DNA of 64,000 nucleotides from Hoyosella levis. Lineage in GTDB: Bacteria > Actinomycetota > Actinomycetes > Mycobacteriales > Mycobacteriaceae. The DNA lies in the NCBI RefSeq assembly GCF_026008515.1, contig NZ_BQYM01000010.1:1-64000 (forward strand), read 5' to 3'. This document shows positions 17,409 through 26,027 of the stretch, piece after piece (within the stretch, counting starts at the first letter, position 1; every line of letters starts with the position of its first letter). The translations under genes were made by a program, and so were the position numbers. The notes beneath the pieces are model-generated. The model saw nothing but the letters and a program-made list of their open reading frames with translations, was not told where the DNA came from and did not search any database.

Positions 17409-18169
17409 CACAGGCTCCTCGCGGCGATGCTCGCCTGGCGGTATCCACGGAACTTCGCGTAGTAGTCGTCATACAGGTCGCCATGGCGCTTCGCCGAGTA
17501 CGTGAGGAACAGCGCGGCACGGCGCTCGGTGGTGCGGTTGGGGGCGCTGCGGTGCGGGGCGAGGGAATGGATGGCCACGATGTCACCGGGATCGGCGCGC
17601 GCTACCTCCGGCTCGGTCCCGGCGAGCACGGCCTCGGGGACGGTGCCGGATTCGGGGGCGAACAGGTCCTCGGGCAGCCCGGGGCCGGCATAGTGCTCAT
17701 GGTGCAGGCCGGGGAAGAACTCGACGCCCCCGTTCTCGGCATCGGCACGGTCGATCGCGACCATCAGGGACAGCACCGAGCTCGCGGGCACGGGCATCTC
17801 CTGCCAAGCGGTGTAGTCCTGGTGCACGGTGTACCCATGCACCCCCGGGCCCTTGAAGATCAGCTTGTCCTTGAGCAGGACGGCCTCCTCGCCGAGCAGC
17901 TCGGCGGCCATCCCGAGCAGGCGCGGATCCCGCACGAGGGCGGCGAGGACCGGCGAGACATCGATGACAGGATCGAGGCGGTCGACGACCTTGCCGCCTC
18001 CGAGGGATTCGCGGGTCACGGTGCGATGCGCCTCGCGCGACATGATCGCCGGATCGGCTACTAGCCGGTTGCATTCCTGCCGCCACGCCCCGGCCTCGGC
18101 CGCGGTGAAGGCGCCACGAGCTATCGCGTAGCCCCGGGCGGCGTAGTCGCGGGTGAACTCGCTGCTCAT
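17408..18169 (-). CDS. Phytanoyl-CoA dioxygenase (PhyH)-family Fe(II)/2-oxoglutarate oxygenase
   Basis: This 253-aa non-heme iron oxygenase would hydroxylate its substrate using O2 and 2-oxoglutarate. The iron facial triad is visible as His116-x-Asp118 (VHQDYTAW) and His206 (APHRSAP), with Arg217 as the likely 2-oxoglutarate anchor. A second conserved stretch, NGGVEFFPGLHH, sits between them. The family includes phytanoyl-CoA, ectoine and many natural-product hydroxylases. Nothing here marks it as an ectoine hydroxylase. The ATG at 18169 overlaps the GNAT stop by ATGA, with GAGGAAA upstream. The middle position in the operon indicates a shared pathway. Confidence 0.88.
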   Translation of the reverse strand: MSSEFTRDYAARGYAIARGAFTAAEAGAWRQECNRLVADPAIMSREAHRTVTRESLGGGKVVDRLDPVIDVSPVLAALVRDPRLLGMAAELLGEEAVLLKDKLIFKGPGVHGYTVHQDYTAWQEMPVPASSVLSLMVAIDRADAENGGVEFFPGLHHEHYAGPGLPEDLFAPESGTVPEAVLAGTEPEVARADPGDIVAIHSLAPHRSAPNRTTERRAALFLTYSAKRHGDLYDDYYAKFRGYRQASIAARSL

Positions 18170-18990
18170 TGGTTTCCTCGCTGGTGGTCGTGGTGGGCCT
18201 TGCTGAGCTCGATCACCTGGCCGAGCGGCTCGCATCGAGCGCTGCGGTAGGTCGATGCACCGATGCCGCCGTCGACGGCGAACACCCCGAAGGCTGGTCG
18301 TCCCTCGCTCGCGCCGAGGGCAGCGAGGGCGAGCGTGGTGGCGGTCCCGATCCCTTGCCCGCGGCTCGCTGGCCGGATGAGGAGGTTCTTCAGCCGGATC
18401 GCTTGGGGGGTCATCATGGCGCCGACGCTGCCGTGGCACTGCTGCCCTGATCGGATGAGGAAGAAGCGCACCGCGCCGGAACGCCATTTGGCGTGCTCGA
18501 ACCGGGCCCACAGGGCCGCGGAACGGTCATAGCCGTCAGGTCCGCCCTGGGATTCGCTGTCGATGCGAGCCTTGATCGCCCAGGCGGGCTCGTCGTGGAT
18601 CTCCTCGAGCTGCACCCCGCCGCTGATTGAGCCGAGGCCTGCCGTGGGACGGATGTAGACCGATTCCGTCCGGCGCTGGTAGCCGTGGTCGAGGAAGTGC
18701 TGCTCGATCAGCAGGCTGGGCTCGGTGAGGTAGAGGCGGGTGAGGGCGTGGCCGCGCCTTCGATCGCTGGCCTCGAGACGGCGGCGCAGGCGGGCAGGAT
18801 GCATGGCCAGCGGCGTTCCGGGTGGCTGGCAGGTGACGCTCGCGGCGGGGAGCTGCTCGAACCCGGGCGCGCGGCAGCTGATCCAGTTGCCGTGGCGGCG
18901 CGCGCGGCCGCCCGCGGCGAAGTAGGCGAGATCGGTGGCCGTGATCTCGGCCAGAGCAAGGCCTGCGGCATGGACGGCCGTGCTGACCAT
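18166..18990 (-). CDS. GNAT-family acyltransferase with extended N-terminal domain
   Basis: This 274-aa protein has a C-terminal GNAT fold (about residues 125-265). The acyl-CoA pyrophosphate loop is RGQGIGT (210-216), preceded by the beta4 stretch RLKNLLIRPA. The N-terminal 115 residues are not clearly GNAT and may be a degenerate second GNAT copy, since they contain HFLDHGYQRRTESVYIRP, a motif common at the end of GNAT domains. It is the first gene of the three-gene operon. ATG 18990 follows GGGGGAGA with four-base spacing. That site can be paired by the leader, so initiation is probably regulated. The acyl acceptor is unknown. Confidence 0.82.
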   Translation of the reverse strand: MVSTAVHAAGLALAEITATDLAYFAAGGRARRHGNWISCRAPGFEQLPAASVTCQPPGTPLAMHPARLRRRLEASDRRRGHALTRLYLTEPSLLIEQHFLDHGYQRRTESVYIRPTAGLGSISGGVQLEEIHDEPAWAIKARIDSESQGGPDGYDRSAALWARFEHAKWRSGAVRFFLIRSGQQCHGSVGAMMTPQAIRLKNLLIRPASRGQGIGTATTLALAALGASEGRPAFGVFAVDGGIGASTYRSARCEPLGQVIELSKAHHDHQRGNQ

Positions 18991-19067
18991 GTGCTCTCCC
19001 CCCGGAGCGACGTGCGGGCGACGTGGCCCTGTACGGCTACGAACACTAGCCCCGGGCGGGAGAGCAC
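18991..19067 (-). promoter_or_regulatory. 5' leader helix that sequesters the Shine-Dalgarno of the GNAT-PhyH-TupA operon
   Basis: On the plus strand GTGCTCTCCC (18991-19000) plus CCCGG (19001-19005) pair with CCGGG (19052-19056) plus GGGAGAGCAC (19058-19067). That gives 15 base pairs with one bulged base and a 46-nt loop. In the minus-strand mRNA the 3' arm contains the whole GGGGGAGA ribosome site and ends at the base before ATG. Such geometry is typical of riboswitches, thermosensors or protein-bound translational operators. No known class was recognised. Confidence 0.6.
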
Positions 19068-19185
19068 CGGTATTGCGCCGGTCACAAAGCGGCGCTTAGT
19101 GACGAGGTCGCCGGACGGACTGCAGTGTGTCGCAGTACATCCCAGTAATCACAAACCGGACGATCCCGGCGGTGGCGGATTCTGC

Positions 19186-20088
19186 TCAGCTGCTGCGGCG
19201 GCGGACATCCTCGATGATCGATGAGAAGTCCCGGCCCTTGCCGTCCTCGCTGAGGTAGCGGTGATACAGCGCGGCGGCTTGCTCGGCGAGCGCGCCGTCG
19301 ACCCCGTGCGCGCGCAACGCTGACGTGGCGAGGCCGAGGTCCTTGTCCATCAGCTCCACCGCGAAGCCCGGCACATACCCGCGATTGGCCGGGGACGCGG
19401 GGACTGGTCCCGGCACCGGGCAGTAGGACGTGAGCGCCCAGCACTGGCCGGATGCCTGCGAGGCCACCGCGAACAGGGCCTCGTGGCTCAGCCCGAGATG
19501 CTCGCCAAGCACGAATGCCTCGCTCACTCCGATCATGGTGATGCCGAGGATCAGGTTGTTGCAGATCTTCGCGGCCTGTCCGGCGCCGGGACCGCCGCAA
19601 TGGACGATCGTCCGGCCCATCACGTCGAGCAGGGGTCGCGCGGCCTCCATGGCCTCGTCCGGTCCGCCGACCATGAAGGTCAGGGTGCCTGCTTCCGCGC
19701 CTGCCACGCCGCCCGAGACAGGCGCATCGACGCAGTGGAACCCGGCGTGCCCGATGCGCTCGTGGGCACGCCGGGCATCGGCCACATCGATGGTGGAGCA
19801 CTCGAGGAACAGGGCGCCCGGCCGGGCCGCGGGCAGCGCGTGGTCGAGCACCTCATGGACGTGGCGGCCGCCCGGCAGCATCGTCAGCACGATATCGGCC
19901 CCCGAGACGGCCTCCTCGATACTGCTCGCTGTGGCGATGCCGTGCTCGCGGGCAACCTGCAGCGCTGCGGGCACCACATCGAATCCGGTGACGGGGTAGC
20001 CCGCGGTGGCGAGGTTGCGGCACATGGGTGCTCCCATGTGCCCGAGGCCGATGAAAGCGACGGTGGGCAGTGGATCCTTGGTGGTCAT
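19186..20088 (-). CDS. mmsB: 3-hydroxyisobutyrate dehydrogenase
   Basis: This 300-aa NAD(P)-dependent beta-hydroxyacid dehydrogenase oxidises 3-hydroxyisobutyrate to methylmalonate semialdehyde in valine degradation. The Rossmann motif is FIGLGHMGAPM (residues 12-22), the substrate motif is DAPVSGGVAGAEAGTLTFMVGG, and GPGAGQAAKICNN supplies the catalytic Lys. The length is typical. It is the last gene of a three-gene valine operon and starts in an ATGA overlap with the acyl-CoA dehydrogenase stop. Confidence 0.94.
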   Translation of the reverse strand: MTTKDPLPTVAFIGLGHMGAPMCRNLATAGYPVTGFDVVPAALQVAREHGIATASSIEEAVSGADIVLTMLPGGRHVHEVLDHALPAARPGALFLECSTIDVADARRAHERIGHAGFHCVDAPVSGGVAGAEAGTLTFMVGGPDEAMEAARPLLDVMGRTIVHCGGPGAGQAAKICNNLILGITMIGVSEAFVLGEHLGLSHEALFAVASQASGQCWALTSYCPVPGPVPASPANRGYVPGFAVELMDKDLGLATSALRAHGVDGALAEQAAALYHRYLSEDGKGRDFSSIIEDVRRRSS

Positions 20089-21254
20089 GAGGCGGCTTTC
20101 TGGTTGGTGCGTGGGCGGAGGGTATCGCGGGCGATGATGCGGTGCATGATCTCGCTTGCGCCCTCGAGGATGCGATGGACGCGCAGGTCGCGCACGATCT
20201 TCTCGATGCCGTAGTCGGCGAGGTAGCCATAGCCGCCGTGCAGCTGCAAGGCCTGGTCGGCAATGGTGTAGCAGGTCTCGGTGACGTGATGCTTGGCCAT
20301 CGCGCACAGCACTGTCTGGTCGGGATCCCCCCGGTCCAGGGCGCTCGCGGCGCGCCACAGGATGCTGCGGGAGGTCTCGATGCCCAGGCGCATCCCGGCG
20401 ATGGTCGCTTGCACGGTCTCCCGCTCGGCGAGCGGCTCGCCGAACGCGATGCGCTCCCGGGCATGCCGGACGGTCGCCCCGAGGGCGGCTTCCGCCCCGC
20501 CGAGCGAGCATGCGGAGATCCCGAGCCTGCCTCCATCGAGGCCGGCCATGGCGATGGCGAAGCCCTGGCCGGATTCGCCAAGCATGTTGACCGCGGGCAC
20601 GCGCGCGCGATCGAGGATCACTTGCCGGGTGGGCTGGGCATGCCAGCCCATCTTGCGCTCCTCCGCGCCGAAGGAGAGGCCGGGAGTGCCCGCGGGGACG
20701 AGGATCGCGCTGATCCCACGGGCACCCTCGCCTCCGGTGCGGGCCATCACCAGGTAGAGATCGCTGGTGCCAGCGCCGGAGATGAACTGCTTGGTCCCGG
20801 AGAGAACGAGCTCATCGCCCTCGAGCCGAGCGGTGGTGGACAATGCCGCGGCATCCGATCCTGCCCCGGGCTCGGTCAGGCAATACGAGGCCAGCGCCTC
20901 CATGCCGCACAGGCGGGGCAGCCACTGCTCGCGCTGCGCCGCGCTGCCGTGGGTGTCGATCATGGTGGCGACCATGTTGTGGATCGAGACGTAGGCCGCG
21001 ATCGTCGGGCACGCTCGCGCCAGGGCGGCGTAGATGCGGACGGCGTCGAGGCGCGCCAGCCCCGCGCCGCCATGGTCCTCGCGCACGGTGATGCCCCCCA
21101 TGCCGAGCGCGCCCGCCTCGCGCAGCACTTCCACGGGGAAGTGCGACCGCTGGTCCCAGTCGAGGGCGTGCGGGGCGATACGGGCCGCCGCGAAGTCCTC
21201 GACGGTGGCGAGGATGTCGCGGTCGGCCGCATCAAGCACGAAGAGGTTTTTCAT
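20085..21254 (-). CDS. Acyl-CoA dehydrogenase (probable isobutyryl-CoA dehydrogenase)
   Basis: This 389-aa FAD acyl-CoA dehydrogenase has the SYCLTEPGAGSDAAAL signature and the C-terminal RILEGASEIMHRIIAR with the catalytic Glu. It lies between mmsA and mmsB with ATGA overlaps on both sides. The natural reading is therefore isobutyryl-CoA to methacrylyl-CoA in valine catabolism. The intermediate steps (enoyl-CoA hydratase, 3-hydroxyisobutyryl-CoA hydrolase) are not in this window. Confidence 0.92.
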   Translation of the reverse strand: MKNLFVLDAADRDILATVEDFAAARIAPHALDWDQRSHFPVEVLREAGALGMGGITVREDHGGAGLARLDAVRIYAALARACPTIAAYVSIHNMVATMIDTHGSAAQREQWLPRLCGMEALASYCLTEPGAGSDAAALSTTARLEGDELVLSGTKQFISGAGTSDLYLVMARTGGEGARGISAILVPAGTPGLSFGAEERKMGWHAQPTRQVILDRARVPAVNMLGESGQGFAIAMAGLDGGRLGISACSLGGAEAALGATVRHARERIAFGEPLAERETVQATIAGMRLGIETSRSILWRAASALDRGDPDQTVLCAMAKHHVTETCYTIADQALQLHGGYGYLADYGIEKIVRDLRVHRILEGASEIMHRIIARDTLRPRTNQKAAS

Positions 21255-22765
21255 CGCATCGTGGGGATCGAGAAGTGATCCGTCGCGGCGCCCGCCTGCT
21301 GGATCCCGGACGGCCAGCGCTCGGTGACGGTCTTGGTGCGGGTGTAGAAGCGGATGGCGTCGGGGCCGTGCTGGTTGAGGTCGCCGAACATCGATGCCTT
21401 CCATCCGCCGAAGGTGTGGTAGGCGACGGGAACAGGAATGGGGACGTTGATCCCGACCATGCCGACCTGCACGCGGGACGCGAAGTCGCGCGCGGCAGCA
21501 CCATCGCGGGTGAAGATCGCCACGCCGTTGCCGAACTCGTGCTCGCTCGGCAGGCGCAACGCATCCTCATAGGTGTCCGCGCGCACCACCGAGAGCACGG
21601 GGCCGAAGATCTCCTCGGTGTAGGAGCGGGAGGTGGTGGGCACCCGGTCGAGCAGGGTGGGTCCGGTGAAGAAGCCGTTCTCGTGGCCTTCCACGACGAG
21701 GCCGCGGCCGTCGATCACCAGGTCCGCGCCGTCCTGCACGGCGATGTCGATGTAGTCGTTCACCCGGGTGACAGCCTCGGCGTTGACCAGCGGGCCGAAG
21801 TCCACCGACGGATCATCGGAGGCGCCCACGACGAGTCCCTTGACCCGCTCGGCGAGGCGCGCGACGAGCGCCTCCGCGGTGTCCTCGCCGACGGGCACCA
21901 CCACCGAGATCGCCATGCACCGCTCGCCCGCCGAGCCGTAGCCCGCGCCCACCACCGCGTCGACGACCTGGTCGAGATCGGCATCGGGCATGACGATGGC
22001 GTGGTTCTTCGCGCCGCCGAAGCAGTGGGCGCGCTTGCCGTTCGCGGTGGCGGTGGAATAGATGTAGCGGGCTATCGGCGTCGAGCCGACGAACCCGACG
22101 GCGGTGACCTGCTCGTGGTGGAGCAGCGCGTCGACGGATTCCTTGTCGCCGTGAACGACGTTGAACACCCCTGGAGGGAGCCCGGCCTCGAGGAAGAGCT
22201 CGGCGAGCCGGACCGGCACCGAGGGGTCTCGCTCGGAGGGCTTGAGCACGAAGGAGTTTCCGCAGGCGATCGCGGGCGCGGCCTTCCACAGCGGGATCAT
22301 CGCGGGGAAGTTGAACGGGGTGATCCCGGCGACCACGCCGAGCGGCTGGCGCATCGAGTAGACGTCGATGCCTGCTCCGGCGTCGGTGGTGTGCTCGCCC
22401 TTGAGCAGGTGCGGGATGCCGCAGGCGAACTCGACGACCTCGAGGCCGCGCTGGAGGTCGCCGTGCGCGTCGGCGACGGTCTTGCCATGCTCGTCGGAGA
22501 GCATCTTGGCGAGCTTGTCGCGCTCGGGCTCGACAAGCTGGAGGAACCGGGCGAGCACGCGGGCGCGGCGCTGCGGGTTCCAGGTCGCCCATTCGGCTTG
22601 CGCGGTGGCGGCGGATCGCACGGCCTCATCGACGTCGGCACTGTTGGCGAGGGGGACGCGCGCCTGCTCGTCCCCGCTGCTCGGGTGGTAGACGGGGGCG
22701 GTGCGGGTGCTTGATCCGGCGGTGGGCTTGCCGTGGATGAAGTGCGGGATGTCGCGCACGGTCAT
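21251..22765 (-). CDS. mmsA: Methylmalonate-semialdehyde dehydrogenase (CoA-acylating)
   Basis: This 504-aa aldehyde dehydrogenase converts methylmalonate semialdehyde to propionyl-CoA with NAD+ and CoA. Motifs include GVVAGITPFNFPAMIPLWKA, FVGSTPIARYIYSTA (NAD site) and AGERCMAIS with the nucleophilic Cys. The MmsA-type start MTVRDIPHFIHGKP is present. AGAGGA lies five bases before ATG 22765. It is the promoter-proximal gene of the mmsA-acd-mmsB operon and is transcribed divergently from a MarR regulator. Confidence 0.95.
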   Translation of the reverse strand: MTVRDIPHFIHGKPTAGSSTRTAPVYHPSSGDEQARVPLANSADVDEAVRSAATAQAEWATWNPQRRARVLARFLQLVEPERDKLAKMLSDEHGKTVADAHGDLQRGLEVVEFACGIPHLLKGEHTTDAGAGIDVYSMRQPLGVVAGITPFNFPAMIPLWKAAPAIACGNSFVLKPSERDPSVPVRLAELFLEAGLPPGVFNVVHGDKESVDALLHHEQVTAVGFVGSTPIARYIYSTATANGKRAHCFGGAKNHAIVMPDADLDQVVDAVVGAGYGSAGERCMAISVVVPVGEDTAEALVARLAERVKGLVVGASDDPSVDFGPLVNAEAVTRVNDYIDIAVQDGADLVIDGRGLVVEGHENGFFTGPTLLDRVPTTSRSYTEEIFGPVLSVVRADTYEDALRLPSEHEFGNGVAIFTRDGAAARDFASRVQVGMVGINVPIPVPVAYHTFGGWKASMFGDLNQHGPDAIRFYTRTKTVTERWPSGIQQAGAATDHFSIPTMR

Positions 22766-22810
22766 GGTGGTCCTCTGCTGTCGCGAAAGCATGTGCTGAA
22801 AACTGCGGTA

Positions 22811-22825
22811 GTCCGATAGTAGGAC
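22811..22825. promoter_or_regulatory. Candidate mmsA promoter and operator
   Basis: GTCC (22811-22814) and GGAC (22822-22825) flank a TACTAT -10-like box read on the minus strand (22821-22816), about 50 bp upstream of mmsA. A short palindrome straddling a -10 in the mmsA/marR spacer is where the MarR protein could act. The palindrome is short, so this is tentative. Confidence 0.3.
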
Positions 22826-22956
22826 GTCCAAGTGTTTTGCGCCACGCTGGCACGCCGCAATGCGCTCGAGGGCTCCTGCCTCCCCGCAAGATCGGCTCCA
22901 TCGGCCGAGTGGCACGGCGACCGAGGGCCACGCCCGCGATGAAGCATGATGGACGC

Positions 22957-23499
22957 ATGGAACCGCGCCGACCACTGCCGTTCGACCCGATCGCGACCGC
23001 CCGCGCGCATTGGGCCGCGAACGACTGGCACGATGCCGCGCCGGGGATGGCCGCCGTCACCTCGGTGATGCGCGCCCACCAGCTGATGCTCGCCAAGGTC
23101 GAGAAAGCGCTGCGGCCCTTCGGTCTGACCTTCGCTCGCTATGAGGTCCTGATGCTGCTGAGCTTCACCCGCCAGGGCGAGATCCCCATGGCCCGCGCTA
23201 GCTCACGCCTGCAAGTGCACCCCACCTCGATCACCAATGCCGTCGACCGCCTCGAGGAAGCCGGGCTCGTGCGCCGCGAGCCACACCCCGATGATCGCCG
23301 CACCACCCTGATCCGGATCACCGACGAGGGCCGGCGCATCGCGCGCTCCGCGACCGACGAGGTCAATGAGCAGGTGTTCGCCGCGCTGCCCATCGCCGAG
23401 GAGGACATCGAGCAGCTCGTCGCCGTGCTTACCCGCTTCCGCTCCGCCGCCGGTGACTTCACCGATTCGCAGGCCCCGAGCGGGCCCGCCGGGAACTAG
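22957..23499 (+). CDS. MarR-family transcriptional regulator
   Basis: This 180-aa winged-helix repressor has its recognition region at ARASSRLQVHPTSITNAVDRLEEAGLV, followed by the wing PHPDDRRTTLIRITDEG. It is divergent from mmsA, so control of valine catabolism by a pathway acyl-CoA or branched-chain metabolite is a reasonable inference. The start at 22957 is supported by CATGAT six bases upstream (leaderless geometry). An ATG at 22939 is the alternative. It ends seven bases from the next convergent gene. Confidence 0.9.
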   Translation: MEPRRPLPFDPIATARAHWAANDWHDAAPGMAAVTSVMRAHQLMLAKVEKALRPFGLTFARYEVLMLLSFTRQGEIPMARASSRLQVHPTSITNAVDRLEEAGLVRREPHPDDRRTTLIRITDEGRRIARSATDEVNEQVFAALPIAEEDIEQLVAVLTRFRSAAGDFTDSQAPSGPAGN

Positions 23500-23506
23500 C
23501 GCACTG

Positions 23507-24424
23507 CTACAGCCGCGCGTGGGCGATGGCGCTGCTCGTCAGCGAGCCGAACCACAGCTCCCCGCCCTGCTCCCGGACACTGGTGAGCATCGAGAAGCCG
23601 TCGACGCGCCCGTACTCCTCGTGCGCGACGATCCCGCGATCGTCGTAGGCGAGGAAGCCGATCTCGGCAGTGGGCTTGGGCAGCAGCTTCTCCGGGACCT
23701 GCCGCAGCGCCCGCCGGACGGCCCGCGGCAGGTGGCCCACTACATCGAGCGCGGCGTTGCGCGGGTTGCCCAGCGCCACCCAGATCAGGCCATCGGTGCC
23801 GGTCGAGCAGTTGTCGGGGTAGCCGGGCAGGTCCTCGGCGAAGGGCTCCGCCGTTCCAGCCGCATCACCAGTGAGCCAGATCCGCTCGATGCGGCGCGTG
23901 GTCGTTTCCGCCACGATCACATAGGACTCGTCGATCGCGAGCGCTACACCATTGGCGAACTGCAGGCCATCGCGCATGACCTCGACCGTTCCGTCGGGGT
24001 CCCGGCGGATCAGCCGGCCCGTTCCGGTTCGCTCGATCATCTCCGCGCGCCACTTCGGGATGGAATGCACGGTCGAGGAATCGCTGAAGAAGATCGTGCC
24101 GTCCCTGGCGACAGCCGCATTGTTGCAGGTGCGCAGCGGAACCCCATCGACCGATTCAACGAGCACGCGAACCGTGCCATCGGCGAGGGACACGGCCAGC
24201 AACCCGGCGTCGCAGGCGCACACCAGCAGCTCATCGGTGCCGAGCAGCTCGATGCCCAGCGGGCGGCCAGGAACTGTCGCGACCGTGGCGACCTCGCCCT
24301 CGCGCGTTCGCGAGATGATGCGACCATCGACGAGCCCCGCGTACAACGTGCCATGCTCGTCGAGCACGATGTCCTCCGGCCCCTCGCCGGGAATCGGATG
24401 AACGGCCAGGTAGGCAGTGCTCAC
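23507..24424 (-). CDS. SMP-30/gluconolactonase-like (strictosidine synthase-like) beta-propeller protein
   Basis: This 305-aa six-bladed propeller of the SMP-30/strictosidine-synthase superfamily contains GPEDIVLDEHGTLYAGLVDG, RTCNNAAVARDGTIFFSDSS, ANGVALAIDESYVIVAETTT and PGYPDNCSTGTDGLIWVALG. The conserved Asn and Asp of the last motif usually bind Ca2+. Members hydrolyse lactones or esters, but the substrate here is unknown. GTG 24424 has GAAGGAG five bases upstream. No signal peptide is seen. It lies 19 bp downstream of a secreted lipase gene on the same strand, suggesting cotranscription. Confidence 0.85.
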   Translation of the reverse strand: MSTAYLAVHPIPGEGPEDIVLDEHGTLYAGLVDGRIISRTREGEVATVATVPGRPLGIELLGTDELLVCACDAGLLAVSLADGTVRVLVESVDGVPLRTCNNAAVARDGTIFFSDSSTVHSIPKWRAEMIERTGTGRLIRRDPDGTVEVMRDGLQFANGVALAIDESYVIVAETTTRRIERIWLTGDAAGTAEPFAEDLPGYPDNCSTGTDGLIWVALGNPRNAALDVVGHLPRAVRRALRQVPEKLLPKPTAEIGFLAYDDRGIVAHEEYGRVDGFSMLTSVREQGGELWFGSLTSSAIAHARL

Positions 24425-24443
24425 ATGCACTCCTTCTCGATAG

Positions 24444-25670
24444 CTAGCAGGTCGATCGCGCTGGTATCCCCCGGAACCGGTCTGCCAGGTAGTCGTAGGC
24501 GTCATTGAAGCCCAGCGCTGCCGGGATCAGGTGTTCTGCCACATCGTAGGTGACAAACGTCAAGGGCGAGCCCGATGCGCAGTACCGCTGGGCGATCTCC
24601 GCGACTCCGTCATAGGGCGTGAGGGGATCAAGCTTGCCATGCCACATGTAGACGGGAATGGAGGGAACGCCATCGAAGTAGCGGATGCTGTTCTCCCGCA
24701 GGACTTCCCGTGCCTCGCTATTGCGCAGCCAGCCCTGCGAGCGCGTCAGCTGCGCCGCGCCCCGGAACGCGCCGTGGAACAGGATCGAGCGACGGCACTC
24801 GTTGCTCATGAAGTCACGCAGCCGCTGTCCCTCCGGGTTGAGCTCCGGGGACATGCGGAACCGCTCCGGGTACTCCCGCTCCAGGCCGATCGCCGCAGCG
24901 AAGCCAAGCCCGAAGCCTGGGTGCGGCTCATCGCCGATGACCTCTGCCATTTGCTCGAGGTCCGCGGGCAGCCCGCCCTGGACCGCGCCGACGAGCTCGA
25001 GCTCGGGAGCATACTCGGGCTGCAGCGCTGCCGCCCACGCCGTGGACATCGCCCCGCCTGAATACCCGGCGAGCCCCACAGGGCTTGATTCGAGCCCGAG
25101 CTGCGGCAGGCTGCGCACCGCGCGGATGCTGTCGAGCGTGATCATTCCCCCCAGCCGGGCGGCGCCGTAGGCATTGCCGGGACCGAGATGATCGGGGATG
25201 TTGACCGCCCAGCCACGCTGCAGCGGCAGGAGCAGCCCCGGAGCCTCCACCTGCTCGAGATTGAACAATGCCCGCGACGGCGCGCAGCGCGCGCCGAGAG
25301 CATTAACGATCGGCTGGTAGGACAGCATCGGCCGCGCGGCGCCCTGGGGCGCGGGCGCGGGCGGGATGAACACGGTGGTGACCCCCACGATCGGCGCGCC
25401 ATGCGAGTTCGTCGACCGGAAAGCTACCTGCCACCCGCGGGCGCCGGAGTACACCGCGGCATCGATCTCGCGGAACCGCAGCACCTCGCCGGGCTCGGCA
25501 TCGGCCAAGCCCGTGGCATCGTGGTAGAACGCGTCGGGGTCGGGCACCGCGTACGCCGGCCCCGCGGTGGCTTGGGGCGCATGGACCGCGGCCCCCGCTA
25601 GCGCCAGCAGGCAGGTGATCACCACTGCGACCGCAGGCAATGGACGTGACATCTTCTCGCTAGGACCCAC
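24444..25670 (-). CDS. Secreted lipase (LIP family, alpha/beta hydrolase)
   Basis: This 408-aa exported lipase has a signal peptide of about 36 residues ending QATA. The nucleophile elbow GYSGGA and the charge-relay Asp in WHGKLDPLTPY are clear, and the His is probably in DVAEHLIPAALGF. It matches the secretory-lipase family of mycolic actinobacteria, which attacks triacylglycerols. Four Cys may form disulfides. The GTG at 25670 follows GGGGGAG; an ATG six codons later gives the same signal peptide. Confidence 0.9.
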   Translation of the reverse strand: MGPSEKMSRPLPAVAVVITCLLALAGAAVHAPQATAGPAYAVPDPDAFYHDATGLADAEPGEVLRFREIDAAVYSGARGWQVAFRSTNSHGAPIVGVTTVFIPPAPAPQGAARPMLSYQPIVNALGARCAPSRALFNLEQVEAPGLLLPLQRGWAVNIPDHLGPGNAYGAARLGGMITLDSIRAVRSLPQLGLESSPVGLAGYSGGAMSTAWAAALQPEYAPELELVGAVQGGLPADLEQMAEVIGDEPHPGFGLGFAAAIGLEREYPERFRMSPELNPEGQRLRDFMSNECRRSILFHGAFRGAAQLTRSQGWLRNSEAREVLRENSIRYFDGVPSIPVYMWHGKLDPLTPYDGVAEIAQRYCASGSPLTFVTYDVAEHLIPAALGFNDAYDYLADRFRGIPARSTC

Positions 25671-25809
25671 GCGGCTCGCTCCCCCTCATGTTGCCGGTCC
25701 CGGCAAGGCAGGGCCCTGACCGATCGCGGCTAGATCACAATTCGCCACCAATGTGACGGCACGCACATCGTAGCGGCGGGAACGTGCTACCGCGAGCCGG
25801 GGGCGCGAT

Positions 25810-25950
25810 CTACCGGGAATCCGCGATCTCCTCCTCGGGGCGCGGCGGAACGGTCTCGTCGATCTCGAGGGAATGCGGGCTCTCGAACTCCGGATGCTGC
25901 TCGAGCATCTGTCCCGCAAGGGCATGCCCATGTGCCTCGTGATTGGTCAT
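25810..25950 (-). CDS. Small 46-aa acidic protein of unknown function
   Basis: This short frame begins MTNHEAHGHALAGQMLEQHP, ends PEEEIADSR and is strongly acidic. GGAGG lies six bases before the ATG, an ideal ribosome site. Third positions are mostly G/C. It sits between the lipase and EamA genes with no operon partner closer than 78 bp. No family is recognised. Confidence 0.6.
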   Translation of the reverse strand: MTNHEAHGHALAGQMLEQHPEFESPHSLEIDETVPPRPEEEIADSR

Positions 25951-26027
25951 GGCGAACCTCCGATTCACGGTCTCCCTGGGCGGAATCGCCTGTTGCAGGA
26001 CCTATCGGCGTGGGCGCCCAGGGTGCA

